Positions 8,448 to 16,816 of a DNA stretch of 64,000 nt are shown piece after piece (positions within the stretch are counted from its first letter, which is position 1; each line of letters begins with the position of its first letter). The notes below the pieces were generated by a model, which saw only the letters and a program-made list of their open reading frames with translations, made no database searches and had not been told where the DNA came from. The translations under genes and the position numbers were made by a program. The DNA is from an uncultured Planctomycetota bacterium (lineage in GTDB: Bacteria; Planctomycetota; UBA1135; GCA-002686595): positions 62,001 through 126,000 of the forward strand of contig CAIYPP010000040.1 in the NCBI GenBank assembly GCA_903928115.1, written 5' to 3'.

Positions 8448-9071
8448 ATGGGCCACCGCAAGCTGCTCGTCGTCGATCTGGAGGCCACCTGCTGGGCCCG
8501 GGACCGCCATGTGCAGGAGGACATGGAGACGATCGAGATCGGGGCGATCCTGTTCGATCCGCTCGGGGGCGAGCCCGAGCGCGAGTATCAGGCCTTCGTC
8601 CGACCGACCCTGTTTCCGACCCTGTCGGACTTTTGCACCCAATTGACTACCATTCAGCAGTCCGATGTGAACTCGGCGCCGCACTTCGCAGAGGCCCTGC
8701 GGCGCTTCGTGGAGTGGCTCGGCGACCCGCGGCAGGTGCGCTTTGCCTCGTGGGGTGATTACGATCGGCGCCAGATTGCGCGGGACTGCCAGCGGGCGGG
8801 GGTCGGGGTCCCTTTCGAGCCAGATACACTCAATTTGAAACACCTTTGCTGCCCAAGGCTCCACATGAAGCCCGGCGGCATGGCACAGGCGCTGGCGCGG
8901 GCGGGGCTGGAGCTCGGGGGCACCCACCACCGAGCGCTCGACGACGCCCGCAACATCCTGCGCCTCGCCCAGCGGACCCTCGGGGCGGACTGGGCGGGGG
9001 TCATGGCGAGCCCCCCAGCGCTCCCGCCCGAGCTGCGACCACGGCCGCCGAGCGGCGGCGCAGCGCGCTAA
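8448..9071 (+). CDS. DEDDh-family 3'-5' exonuclease, ERI1/KapD-like
   Basis: This 207-residue protein starts almost at ExoI, LVVDLEATCW, with the metal ligands Asp10 and Glu12. It continues with ETIEIGAILFD, then ASWGDYDRRQI (ExoII) and HHRALDDARNILRL (ExoIII, with the His and Asp of the DEDDh type). The pattern and spacing are those of the ERI1/KapD branch, which trims 3' ends of RNA or other nucleic acid; the substrate here is unknown. I chose the ATG at 8448 because it places ExoI about 10 residues from the N-terminus as in relatives. A GTG at 8391 would add 19 residues. The gene stands alone, divergent from lepB. Confidence 0.88.
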   Translation: MGHRKLLVVDLEATCWARDRHVQEDMETIEIGAILFDPLGGEPEREYQAFVRPTLFPTLSDFCTQLTTIQQSDVNSAPHFAEALRRFVEWLGDPRQVRFASWGDYDRRQIARDCQRAGVGVPFEPDTLNLKHLCCPRLHMKPGGMAQALARAGLELGGTHHRALDDARNILRLAQRTLGADWAGVMASPPALPPELRPRPPSGGAAR

Positions 9072-9270
9072 CCCCCCATGCCGGCCTCCCGAACTTGCCC
9101 GAAATCCGCAAGAAAACCGCGCGAAGTGCGGGGGTAGGGGGAGCAGTTGATCGCTTGATCCGCGGGGGCGCGGGCCTCAGACTCGTTCCCGTTCAGACCG
9201 CGGCGGGCGCTCCCCCCACGCAACGCTTCGCACCCCCACACGGTCCCCTCCCCCACGGAGCTGTCCCTCG

Positions 9271-10740
9271 ATGTCCCACGGTTTGATCCGACGCGCCTCG
9301 CGCGCCCTAGCCCGGCCTGGCCTGCTGCGGGCGCCCGCGGCCCTCGCCCTGCTGGCCTCGCCGGCCCTCGCCGACGAAGGCGGCAAGGGCATGGGTGCGG
9401 CCATGCCGCTTTGGACCCTGATCCCGTTCGTGGCGATCCTGCTCGCCATCGCGATCCTGCCGCTCTTCGCCGGACACTGGTGGGAGCACAACAAGAACAA
9501 GGGCATCGTCGCGGCGCTCTGCGGCGTCCCCGTGGCGGCCTACATGGTGATGTCCCACGGCTCGGCGGGCACCCACGTGCTGCTGGAGAAGGCCCACGAG
9601 TACGTGAGCTTCATCTGCCTGCTGGGCTCGCTCTTCATCATCACAGGTGGCATCTACATCCGCGGGTCGCTGTCGGGCACGCCGCTGCTCAACACCGCGA
9701 TCCTCGGCATCGGCGCGGTGATCGCGAGCTTCATCGGCACCACGGGCGCCTCGGTGCTCCTGATCCGGCCGCTGCTGCGCGCGAACGCGCCGCGCGTGCG
9801 CAAGGTGCACATCGTCGTCTTCTTCATCTTCATCGTGTCGAACTGCGGCGGACTTCTAACGCCGCTCGGCGACCCGCCGCTGTTCTTGGGCTTCTTGAAG
9901 GGCGTGCCGTTCGGCTGGACCCTGAACCTGTGGAAGGAGTGGCTGCTCGTGAACGGCGCGCTGCTCGTCGCCTTCAACGTCTGGGACCAGCAAGTGTTCG
10001 CCAAGGAAGAGCGCGAGCGTCCGGGTTCGCAGCTCGAAGAGGTGCAACAGCACGAGCCGCTCAAGATCGAGGGCGGGCTCAACTTCCTGTTCCTGCTCGG
10101 CGTCGTGTTCGCGATCTACGGCTCGGGCAGCGGCCTCTTCACCGGCGGCAAGCCGTGGCCGATCGGCGCGCAAGAAGGCCTGATGGTCCTGTGCGCGCTC
10201 GGCGCGTGGTTCACGACGAACGCGCAGAACCGCGCTCTCAACAAGTTCTCGTGGACGCCGATCATCGAGGTGGCGGTGCTGTTCGCGGGCATCTTTGTCT
10301 GCATGGCCCCGGCGCTCGAGATCCTCAACGCGTGGGGCAAGGGCGACCGCATGATCGCGGGCCAAGGCTTCGGCATGACGGAGCCTTGGCAGTACTTCTG
10401 GGGCGCGGGGATGCTGTCGAGCTTCCTCGACAACGCTCCGACGTACCTGACCTTCGCCGCAACGGCCGCTGGACAGGCGGGAATCCCCGTCGAGGGCGCC
10501 ACATACCTCGGCGACCTCCTCAACAAGGGCGACGCGGCGCAGGCGCTGATGATGGCGATCTCCTGCGGCGCCGTGTTCATGGGCGCCAACACCTACATCG
10601 GCAACGGCCCGAACTTCATGGTCAAGGCCATCGCCGAGGAGAACGGCGTCAAGATGCCCGGCTTCTTTGGCTACATGGCCTACAGCCTCGGGATCCTCAT
10701 TCCGCTGTTCGTGATCGTCACCTTGGCCTTCTTCCGCTGA
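9271..10740 (+). CDS. NhaD-like sodium:proton antiporter (CitMHS_2 / ion transporter superfamily)
   Basis: The protein has 489 residues, a signal-peptide-like N-terminus (about 1-35, ending ALADE) and roughly a dozen membrane helices. Segments such as FIGTTGASVLLIRPLLRAN, NCGGLLTPLGDPPLFLGFLK and SSFLDNAPTYLTF are the re-entrant motifs of the ion transporter superfamily. They are closest to NhaD and the planctomycete proteins labelled sodium:proton antiporter. It is expected to exchange Na+ (or Li+) for H+ across the inner membrane. The 199 bases upstream contain several C-runs but no RNA element that I can name. It begins a run of four transporter genes on the same strand, though the 51-base gap to the next gene leaves co-transcription open. 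Confidence 0.85.
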   Translation: MSHGLIRRASRALARPGLLRAPAALALLASPALADEGGKGMGAAMPLWTLIPFVAILLAIAILPLFAGHWWEHNKNKGIVAALCGVPVAAYMVMSHGSAGTHVLLEKAHEYVSFICLLGSLFIITGGIYIRGSLSGTPLLNTAILGIGAVIASFIGTTGASVLLIRPLLRANAPRVRKVHIVVFFIFIVSNCGGLLTPLGDPPLFLGFLKGVPFGWTLNLWKEWLLVNGALLVAFNVWDQQVFAKEERERPGSQLEEVQQHEPLKIEGGLNFLFLLGVVFAIYGSGSGLFTGGKPWPIGAQEGLMVLCALGAWFTTNAQNRALNKFSWTPIIEVAVLFAGIFVCMAPALEILNAWGKGDRMIAGQGFGMTEPWQYFWGAGMLSSFLDNAPTYLTFAATAAGQAGIPVEGATYLGDLLNKGDAAQALMMAISCGAVFMGANTYIGNGPNFMVKAIAEENGVKMPGFFGYMAYSLGILIPLFVIVTLAFFR

Positions 10741-10791
10741 GAGCCACCGGAGCCGACTGCGCGCGCCCTGCCGCGCGCGTGGTCGGCAACC

Positions 10792-12678
10792 ATGCAAACG
10801 GGTCCCGCCTCGACTCAGGAACTCGCGCGCTCCCAAGGAGCGTCGCTGCGACAGCTCTCGCCGCTGCTCGTGTGGGCGGTCGTGTTCTCGGACATCGGCA
10901 CGTCGATCTACTACGTGCCGGGGATCCTGTACCAGCAGGTCGGTGACGCGGCGCCATTGTTCGTCGCGGTCGCGCTCATCGGCTTCGTGCTGCTCGCACA
11001 GAAATACATCGAGATCTGCTGGCGTCACCCCGAGGGCGGCGGCGTCGTGACGGTCGCGAGCGAGGCTTTCAGCCCGCGCATGGGCCTGATCGGCGGACTG
11101 CTGATCTCGGTCAGCTACTTCGTCACGAGCGCGATCTCGTCGCTCTCGGGCGTCGTGTACCTCGGCAGTGTGTTCCCGTGGTTGGAGGAGCACGTAGTCT
11201 CTGTCGCCATCGCGGCGCTGCTCCTGCTCGCGCTCATCAACACGATCGGCATCCGAGAGAGCGCGGTGCTCGCGCTGGTGATGGCCGCCGCCGCATTCGT
11301 CGTGAACATCGGCGTCATCGGCGCGACGCTGCTCAAGCTCGGCCCCGACGGCTGGAGCGCGATGCTCGACACCGTGTTCCACGGACCCGAGCTCACCGCG
11401 CCGACCTTGCTCGTCGGCTACTCCAGCGCGTGGCTCGCCTTCTCGGGCCTCGAGAGCATCAGCCAGCTCAGCCCGGCGATGAAGCTGCCGCTCAAGGTCA
11501 CCGCAACGAAGGGCATGCGCTTCGTGGTCGGCTCGATCCTACTGACGTCGCCTCTTCTGACGTTGTTCACGGTCGGTCTGCTCGGTGCGGACATCAAGGG
11601 CGACGAGCTGAAGCAGGAGCGCTTCATCAGCGAGCTCGCGCAGGTCTATGGCGGCTTCCCCGTGCGCATCGCGGTGGTTGCGACGGCCAGCTCGCTGCTC
11701 TTGTTTGCCGCGAATACCGCGATCATCGGCGCGTACCACGTGTTCCTGGCACTCGCCGACGCGCACTTCATGCCCGAGCTCGTGACATGGCGCAACCGCC
11801 GCTTCGGTACGCCGCACGTGGCGATCGCGATCGCGACGCTCGTGCCGATTCTGATGGTCCTCATCACCGGCCGCGACTTGGTGATGCTCGGCAACCTCTA
11901 TGCGTTCGGGTTGCTGGGCGCGTTCGTGCTGACGTCGCTCGGTCTCGACCTCACGCGCTGGCGCGAGAACGACCGCAGCCTGCGCTTCTGGCTCGGCGTG
12001 GCGACCACGATCATGGTCGTGGTCGCTTGGTTCACGGCGCTGATGGTCAAGAAGGACGCGACGATCTTCGGCGGACTGCTCGTGATCGCGGGCCTGCTCT
12101 TCGCGATCGGCACGCAGCAGAAGTGGTTCACGGACTGGTTCTACGGCACGCCGCTCTTCAAGCGCATCGCCCAAGAGACGATCGAGCACTCCGAGCACGA
12201 GCTGGAGAAGGGCGAGACCGAGATCTTCAGCCTCGCGCAAGCCGAGAACATCGTGGCGCTGTATCCGTCGCACACGCTCGTCGGCATCCGCACGATGAAC
12301 GACTCCCTCTTGCAGGAGGCGATCCTGCGCGAGAAGGGGCTCGGAGGAACGACGATCTACGCGCTCTTCATCGAAGAGCGCACGGGCCTCTTCGTGCGCA
12401 ACTCGGAGATCGACTCGCCCAAGCGCTCCGGCGCCGAAGGGCCGCTGCTCGACGCGGCGCGCAAGGCGGAGCGCCAAGGCATGAACCTCATTCCGATCTG
12501 GACCGTGTCGTACAACGCGGTCGAAGGCATGGTGCGCGCAGCGGAGACGCTGGGCGTCGATGCCGTGATGGTCGGCGCCACGCAGCGCAGTGCGGTCTAC
12601 AACCTGATCCGCGGACACGTCGTCAACGGACTCGCGAAGCGGCTGCCGCCGCACATCAAGATGGTGCTCTGTGGGTGA
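10792..12678 (+). CDS. APC-superfamily permease with C-terminal USP-like domain
   Basis: The 628-residue protein opens with a first-helix motif VFSDIGTSIYYVPG typical of APC permeases. About 12 membrane helices run to near residue 445. A soluble tail follows: VALYPSHTLVGIRTMNDSLL, then VDAVMVGATQRSAVYNLIRG and a final IKMVLCG. The tail has the strand-helix pattern and nucleotide-loop-like GAT-x-RS segment of universal stress proteins. Permeases of this build take up amino acids, and the tail may sense nucleotide or energy state; the substrate is unknown. The stop codon lies inside the terC gene (8-base overlap), so the two are probably translationally coupled. Confidence 0.85.
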   Translation: MQTGPASTQELARSQGASLRQLSPLLVWAVVFSDIGTSIYYVPGILYQQVGDAAPLFVAVALIGFVLLAQKYIEICWRHPEGGGVVTVASEAFSPRMGLIGGLLISVSYFVTSAISSLSGVVYLGSVFPWLEEHVVSVAIAALLLLALINTIGIRESAVLALVMAAAAFVVNIGVIGATLLKLGPDGWSAMLDTVFHGPELTAPTLLVGYSSAWLAFSGLESISQLSPAMKLPLKVTATKGMRFVVGSILLTSPLLTLFTVGLLGADIKGDELKQERFISELAQVYGGFPVRIAVVATASSLLLFAANTAIIGAYHVFLALADAHFMPELVTWRNRRFGTPHVAIAIATLVPILMVLITGRDLVMLGNLYAFGLLGAFVLTSLGLDLTRWRENDRSLRFWLGVATTIMVVVAWFTALMVKKDATIFGGLLVIAGLLFAIGTQQKWFTDWFYGTPLFKRIAQETIEHSEHELEKGETEIFSLAQAENIVALYPSHTLVGIRTMNDSLLQEAILREKGLGGTTIYALFIEERTGLFVRNSEIDSPKRSGAEGPLLDAARKAERQGMNLIPIWTVSYNAVEGMVRAAETLGVDAVMVGATQRSAVYNLIRGHVVNGLAKRLPPHIKMVLCG

Positions 12679-13600
12679 TACGGTCCTCTGGTTGATCTTC
12701 GGCGCCATCGTGGTGATCTCGATGGCGCTCGACCTCGGCGTCTTCCACCGCCAAGCGCACGTGATCGGGTTCAAGGAGTCGCTGGGCTGGACGATCGTGT
12801 GGATCGCGCTCGCCGCGGCGCTCGGCGGCGTCGTCTGGTACGAGAAGGGCGCCGACTCCGCGGCGGCGTACGCGACCTGCTACCTGACCGAGAAAGCGCT
12901 CAGCGTCGACAACCTGTTCGTGTTCGTGGTGCTCTTCAAGTTCTTCCGCATCGCGCCGGAGAACCAGCACCGCGTGCTCACTTGGGGCATCGTAGGTGCG
13001 CTCGTCATGCGCGCCGTGTTCATCTTCCTCGGCGTGGAGCTGGTCGAGCGCTTCCACTGGACGACCTACATCCTCGGTGCGTTCTTGCTCATCACCGGCG
13101 TGAAGCTCGCCTTCGCGGAGGACAAGGAGATCGAGCCCGAGAAGAACATCGTGCTGCGCTTCTCGCGACGCTTCCTGCGCGTGACGAGTGACTTCGACGG
13201 CGCCAAGTTCTTCGTGAAGCGCGACGGGCTTTCGTTCGCGACGCCGATGTTCCTGTGCCTGCTCGTGGTCGAGGCCACCGACGTCCTGTTCGCCGTCGAC
13301 TCGGTCCCCGCGGCGCTCGGCATCACGCACGACCGTTTCGTGCTCTACAGCTCGAACGTCATGGCGATCTGCGGCCTGCGCGCCCTGTACTTCGCCGTCG
13401 CGGGTTTGATCGGGCTGTTCCACTTCCTCAAGCACGGCCTCGCGCTGATCCTCGTGTTCGTCGGCGTGAAGATGCTGGTCGCACACTGGTACAAGATTCC
13501 GATTCCCTGGGCCCTCGGGACGGTGCTCGGAATCCTCGCCGCATCGGTGTTGTTGAGTGTCGTGTTCAAGAAGCCTGAGGACGGCGCGAGCGCGGCATGA
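12671..13600 (+). CDS. TerC/Alx family integral membrane protein
   Basis: A 309-residue protein with about nine membrane helices and both TerC hallmarks: LTEKALSVDNLFVFVVLFKFF in the first half and VEATDVLFAVDSVPA in the second, whose acidic residues lie inside the membrane. TerC/Alx proteins are linked to metal (Mn2+) export and to metalation of exported enzymes; earlier work linked them to tellurite resistance. The start is GTG 12671, overlapping the upstream permease gene by 8 bases. The stop overlaps the next start as ATGA. No yybP-ykoY riboswitch can precede it, since there is no leader. Confidence 0.92.
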   Translation: MGDTVLWLIFGAIVVISMALDLGVFHRQAHVIGFKESLGWTIVWIALAAALGGVVWYEKGADSAAAYATCYLTEKALSVDNLFVFVVLFKFFRIAPENQHRVLTWGIVGALVMRAVFIFLGVELVERFHWTTYILGAFLLITGVKLAFAEDKEIEPEKNIVLRFSRRFLRVTSDFDGAKFFVKRDGLSFATPMFLCLLVVEATDVLFAVDSVPAALGITHDRFVLYSSNVMAICGLRALYFAVAGLIGLFHFLKHGLALILVFVGVKMLVAHWYKIPIPWALGTVLGILAASVLLSVVFKKPEDGASAA

Positions 13601-14892
13601 GCGCGGGCGGCGGGCACAACCGGATCCTCGCGGGCCTCGGGCTGGGCGCTCTGTGTGGCGTCGTCGCCAACACGCTCGTCGCGGATTCGCCGGAGGCACG
13701 TCGCGTGCTCGACGTGGCGATCGACACGGTCGCGCATCCGATCGGTCAAGTCTTCCTGCGGCTTCTCTTCGTCGTCGTTCTGCCGCTCGTCTTCGCGTCG
13801 ATCGCGGTCGGCGTCGCGAGCCTCGGAGACATCCGCAAGCTCGGCTCGCTTGGCGCGCGTACGCTTGCGTTCTTCATTGTGACTTCGGCTGCGTCGGCGG
13901 CGCTCGGCATCACGGCTCTGTACTTCCTGCAGCCGGGCGCGGGCTTCGACGCGGCCACCGTCGCGGAGCTGCAGGCGAAGTACGCCGGCGACGTGAAGTC
14001 GCTCGCGGACAAGGCTGCTGCGGGCGCGCCGACCGACCTGCTCGGGCGAGTGAACCAGATCCTCGACATGTTCCTGCCGCGGAACATGCTCAAGGCCGCG
14101 GTCGAGATGCAGATGATCCCCGTGATCCTCTTCGCGCTCCTCCTCGGCGCCGCGCTGACGTTCGTCGAGACGCGCAAGCGCGAGCTCGTGACGAGCGGAC
14201 TCGAAGGCGTCGCGGACGCGATGGTCACGATCGTGGGCTTCGCGATGAAGCTCGCGCCCTACGCGGTCTTCTGCCTGATCTTCGGCGTCACTGCGCGCTT
14301 CGGCTTGGGGCTGCTGCAGAAGCTCGGGCTGTACGTGGGGATCATCCTCGTCTGCTACGTGATCCAGCTCGTCGTGCTCTATCCGGTGTTGCTCACGCTG
14401 CTCGCGCGCCGCAACCCGTGGGAGTTCCTGCGCAACGCGATGCCCGTCATGGTGACGGCGTTCTCGACCTCGTCGAGCAGCGCAACGCTGCCCACGTCGA
14501 TCCGCGTCGCACAGGAATCGCTCGGCATTCGGCCGCAGATCGCTGGCTTCGTGCTGCCACTCGGCGCGACGATGAACATGAACGGCACCGCGCTCTTCGA
14601 GGGCGCGGTCGTGCTGTTCGTCGCGCAAGTGTTCGGCATCGAGCTTTCGCTCGGCACGCAGGCGATGGTGGTCGGCATGTGTGTGCTGACCGCGATCGGC
14701 GCAGCAGGCGTTCCCGGCGGCTCGCTGCCGCTGCTCATGGGCGTCATGGCGCAGGCTGGGGTGCCGCCGGATGGCATCGCCATCGTGCTCGGCGTCGACC
14801 GCATCCTCGACATGGGCCGCACCGTGACGAACGTCATGGGCGATCAGGTCTGCGCGGCCTACATCGAGCGCGTCGACGCACAACGAACCTGA
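13597..14892 (+). CDS. Dicarboxylate/amino acid:cation symporter (DAACS family)
   Basis: The 431-residue protein has the DAACS signature in order: the serine-rich re-entrant loop FSTSSSSATLPTS, the helix-7 motif MNMNGTALFEG with the NMDGT-like cation-binding segment, and the hairpin-2 region GVPGGSLPLLMGV. It ends with the substrate-binding helix reading DRILDMGRTVTNVMGD. By family it imports C4-dicarboxylates, glutamate or aspartate with Na+ or H+. The Arg/Asp pattern in helix 8 suggests an acidic substrate but does not fix it. The gene overlaps terC by 4 bases and ends the transporter run. Confidence 0.92.
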   Translation: MSAGGGHNRILAGLGLGALCGVVANTLVADSPEARRVLDVAIDTVAHPIGQVFLRLLFVVVLPLVFASIAVGVASLGDIRKLGSLGARTLAFFIVTSAASAALGITALYFLQPGAGFDAATVAELQAKYAGDVKSLADKAAAGAPTDLLGRVNQILDMFLPRNMLKAAVEMQMIPVILFALLLGAALTFVETRKRELVTSGLEGVADAMVTIVGFAMKLAPYAVFCLIFGVTARFGLGLLQKLGLYVGIILVCYVIQLVVLYPVLLTLLARRNPWEFLRNAMPVMVTAFSTSSSSATLPTSIRVAQESLGIRPQIAGFVLPLGATMNMNGTALFEGAVVLFVAQVFGIELSLGTQAMVVGMCVLTAIGAAGVPGGSLPLLMGVMAQAGVPPDGIAIVLGVDRILDMGRTVTNVMGDQVCAAYIERVDAQRT

Positions 14893-14964
14893 CCTAGCTC
14901 TTTCAACGGGCCGCGGCGCGTCGCGCTAGGCTCGCTCTCGACCACCTCTAGAAGAAAGCCCACC

Positions 14965-16143
14965 TTGAAGATCCTCTCCACATTCCTCGCACCGTTGCTC
15001 GCGCTCGTCGCGCTCGCGCCGCGGTCCACCGCCTTCCAGCAGATGCCGGCCGACACCGAGATCGTGTCCCTGCCCTCGGGTCTCAAGTACTCGGTCCTCA
15101 AGAAGGGCGATGGCTCGGTCAAGGCGACGAAGGGTGACGTGGTGCGCATGCACTACACCGGCTGGCTCACGGACGGCACCGTGTTCGACTCGTCGGTGAC
15201 GCGCGGCGAGCCGTTCGTGTTCGAGCTCGGGCGCGGCGAAGTGATCAAGGGTTGGGACGAGGGCGTGGCGCTGATGGGCAAGGGCGACAAGCTCAAGCTC
15301 ACGATCCCGTCCGAGCTCGGCTACGGGGCGCGGGCGACGGGCAAGATCCCCGCGAACGCGACGCTGGTGTTCGAGGTCGAGCTGCTCGACGTCGTGTGGC
15401 GCTTCGCGCAGGTCGATCCTGCAACGAAGAAAACGACGGCGAGCGGCGCTGGTTATCAGGTGCTCGCGACCGGCAGCGGCACGCTGCCGAAGGCGGGCGA
15501 CTTCGTGCGCTTCCACTTCGCGGTGTGGCGCTCGAGCGGCGAGATGCTCTCGTGCGACGACAAGGAGGGCCGCGGTCGCCGCCGTGAAAAGCCCGGCATC
15601 ACGGGCACGATCGGCGAGATGCCTGCGATGGGCCTGAGCGAAGCGCTCAAGCTTTGCCCGCTCGGGGGCTCGGTGCGCGTCGAGCTTCCCGCGTCGACGT
15701 CGTTCCAGCGCCTGCCGCCGAACCTGAAGCCCGAGTCGACGATCGTGTGGGAGGTGCGCCTTCTGGAGATCGTCGAAATCCCCGCGTTTTCGATGCCGGC
15801 GGCCGACAAGCTCACCAAGACCGCCAGCGGCTTGCAGTACGAAGTCGTGAAGCCCGGCACGGGCAAGCGTCCGAGCGCGAACGACTCGGTCAAGGTTCAC
15901 TACGTCGGCTGGCTCACCAACGGCAACCGCTTCGACACCAGCTACTCGACCGGCCAGCCGGCGAGCTTCTCGCTCAACGGCGTGATCAAGGGCTGGATCG
16001 AGGGCCTGCAGCTCATGCAGGAAGGCGCGATCTACAAGTTCGTGATCCCCGCCAACCTTGCCTACGGCGAGCAGGGCGCCGGCAGCGACATCCCGCCGAA
16101 CTCGACGCTGGTGTTCCAGATCGAGCTGCTCTCGGTGCCCTGA
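14965..16143 (+). CDS. Exported triple-FKBP peptidyl-prolyl isomerase
   Basis: An N-terminal signal peptide (about 1-23) is followed by three FKBP domains. Domain 1 (about 31-143) has the standard VRMHYTGWLTDGTVFDSS and VIKGWDEGVALM. Domain 3 (about 275-392) has VKVHYVGWLTNGNRFDTSY, VIKGWIEGLQLM and a GYxx-type AYGEQGAG loop. The middle domain (about 145-262) has the fold pattern but has lost the Y-x-G-W and IKGW active-site signatures, so it is probably structural or binds unfolded protein. Total length is 392 residues. The start is TTG 14965, with AGAAGA a short distance upstream. It should act in the periplasm on exported proteins. A strong hairpin follows its stop. Confidence 0.9.
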   Translation: MKILSTFLAPLLALVALAPRSTAFQQMPADTEIVSLPSGLKYSVLKKGDGSVKATKGDVVRMHYTGWLTDGTVFDSSVTRGEPFVFELGRGEVIKGWDEGVALMGKGDKLKLTIPSELGYGARATGKIPANATLVFEVELLDVVWRFAQVDPATKKTTASGAGYQVLATGSGTLPKAGDFVRFHFAVWRSSGEMLSCDDKEGRGRRREKPGITGTIGEMPAMGLSEALKLCPLGGSVRVELPASTSFQRLPPNLKPESTIVWEVRLLEIVEIPAFSMPAADKLTKTASGLQYEVVKPGTGKRPSANDSVKVHYVGWLTNGNRFDTSYSTGQPASFSLNGVIKGWIEGLQLMQEGAIYKFVIPANLAYGEQGAGSDIPPNSTLVFQIELLSVP

Positions 16144-16164
16144 GACCAACATCTCCAAGACAAC

Positions 16165-16201
16165 GCGAGCCCGCGCCGGATCGAGACCGGGGCGGGCTCG
16201 C
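16165..16201. terminator. Long hairpin between two convergent genes
   Basis: A 10-base-pair perfect outer stem, GCGAGCCCGC (16165-16174) with GCGGGCTCGC (16192-16201), is extended inward by CCGG/CCGG after one mismatch. It sits between the FKBP gene (+) and the lipoprotein gene (-). There is no T-run on either side, so it may end transcription weakly in both directions or stop exonucleases rather than act as a classic intrinsic terminator. Confidence 0.55.
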
Positions 16202-16219
16202 GCGCTTGTGGAGCAACGT

Positions 16220-16816
16220 TCAGCGCAGCGTCTCGACCTGTGGGCGAGCGAAGCTCGTGCTGGCGTCGGCCTTGGTCCACAGGCCGACGAAACCGGCGCC
16301 GGAGTACGTCGAGTCTTCGACGCCGAGGGAGAGCGTGCCGCAGCGAACGACGATCTCGGAGCCGCGCATGGTCACTTCGAAGTCGAGCCAGCCGGTGGCG
16401 AGCTCACCGGAGATCGAAGCGAGCTGCGTGCGCTTGGAGTCGACGACCTTGTAGATGCGCAGGTTGTTCTCGAGCGGGTTCCAGCGCGAGACGTAGTAGT
16501 TCGCGGCGTCCTTCGCGCGCCACACGACTCCGCCCCCCTGATCTTCCGTTCCGCTGTCGGCGCGCAGGCGCGTGCTCACATGCACGTCGGGACCGTAGCT
16601 CTGCGTCGAGAGGAGCAGGTTGTAGACGTGCCCCGTCCCGTCGCTGACAACGGAGAGCGTTTCAGTGCCGTCGAGGCCCTTCCACTGCGCAGGCGTGCCC
16701 ACGCCGTTGGTCTCGGCACTCGACCATGACATCCGAGACGCGCTCGAGGTTGCGTCCGGACCAGCGCAAGCGGAGAACAGCGCGGAGAAGGCGAGCAGCG
16801 AGGCGGCGAGCTTCAT
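16220..16816 (-). CDS. Lipoprotein with a LamG/DUF1080-like beta-sandwich
   Basis: The 198-residue product has a lipoprotein signal: a hydrophobic stretch from about residue 3, then LFSAC with the lipid-carrying Cys near 17. The mature part is strand-rich, with GGGVVWRAKDAANYYVSRWN, then ISGELATGWLDFEVTMRG, and finally a GFVGLWTKADAST segment. That sequence of motifs is common in concanavalin-fold 3-keto-disaccharide hydrolase (DUF1080) and LamG-like proteins. No catalytic residues can be assigned, so binding of a glycan is as likely as hydrolysis. Its ATG overlaps the stop of the aspartokinase gene (ATGA), an odd partnership that suggests coupling of convenience. The protein should be anchored in a membrane facing the periplasm. 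Confidence 0.7.
   Translation of the reverse strand: MKLAASLLAFSALFSACAGPDATSSASRMSWSSAETNGVGTPAQWKGLDGTETLSVVSDGTGHVYNLLLSTQSYGPDVHVSTRLRADSGTEDQGGGVVWRAKDAANYYVSRWNPLENNLRIYKVVDSKRTQLASISGELATGWLDFEVTMRGSEIVVRCGTLSLGVEDSTYSGAGFVGLWTKADASTSFARPQVETLR

Noticed and set aside
9072-9270. Possible sodium or lithium riboswitch before the NhaD-like gene
   Set aside because: Several short stems can be drawn, but I could not match any known riboswitch core.
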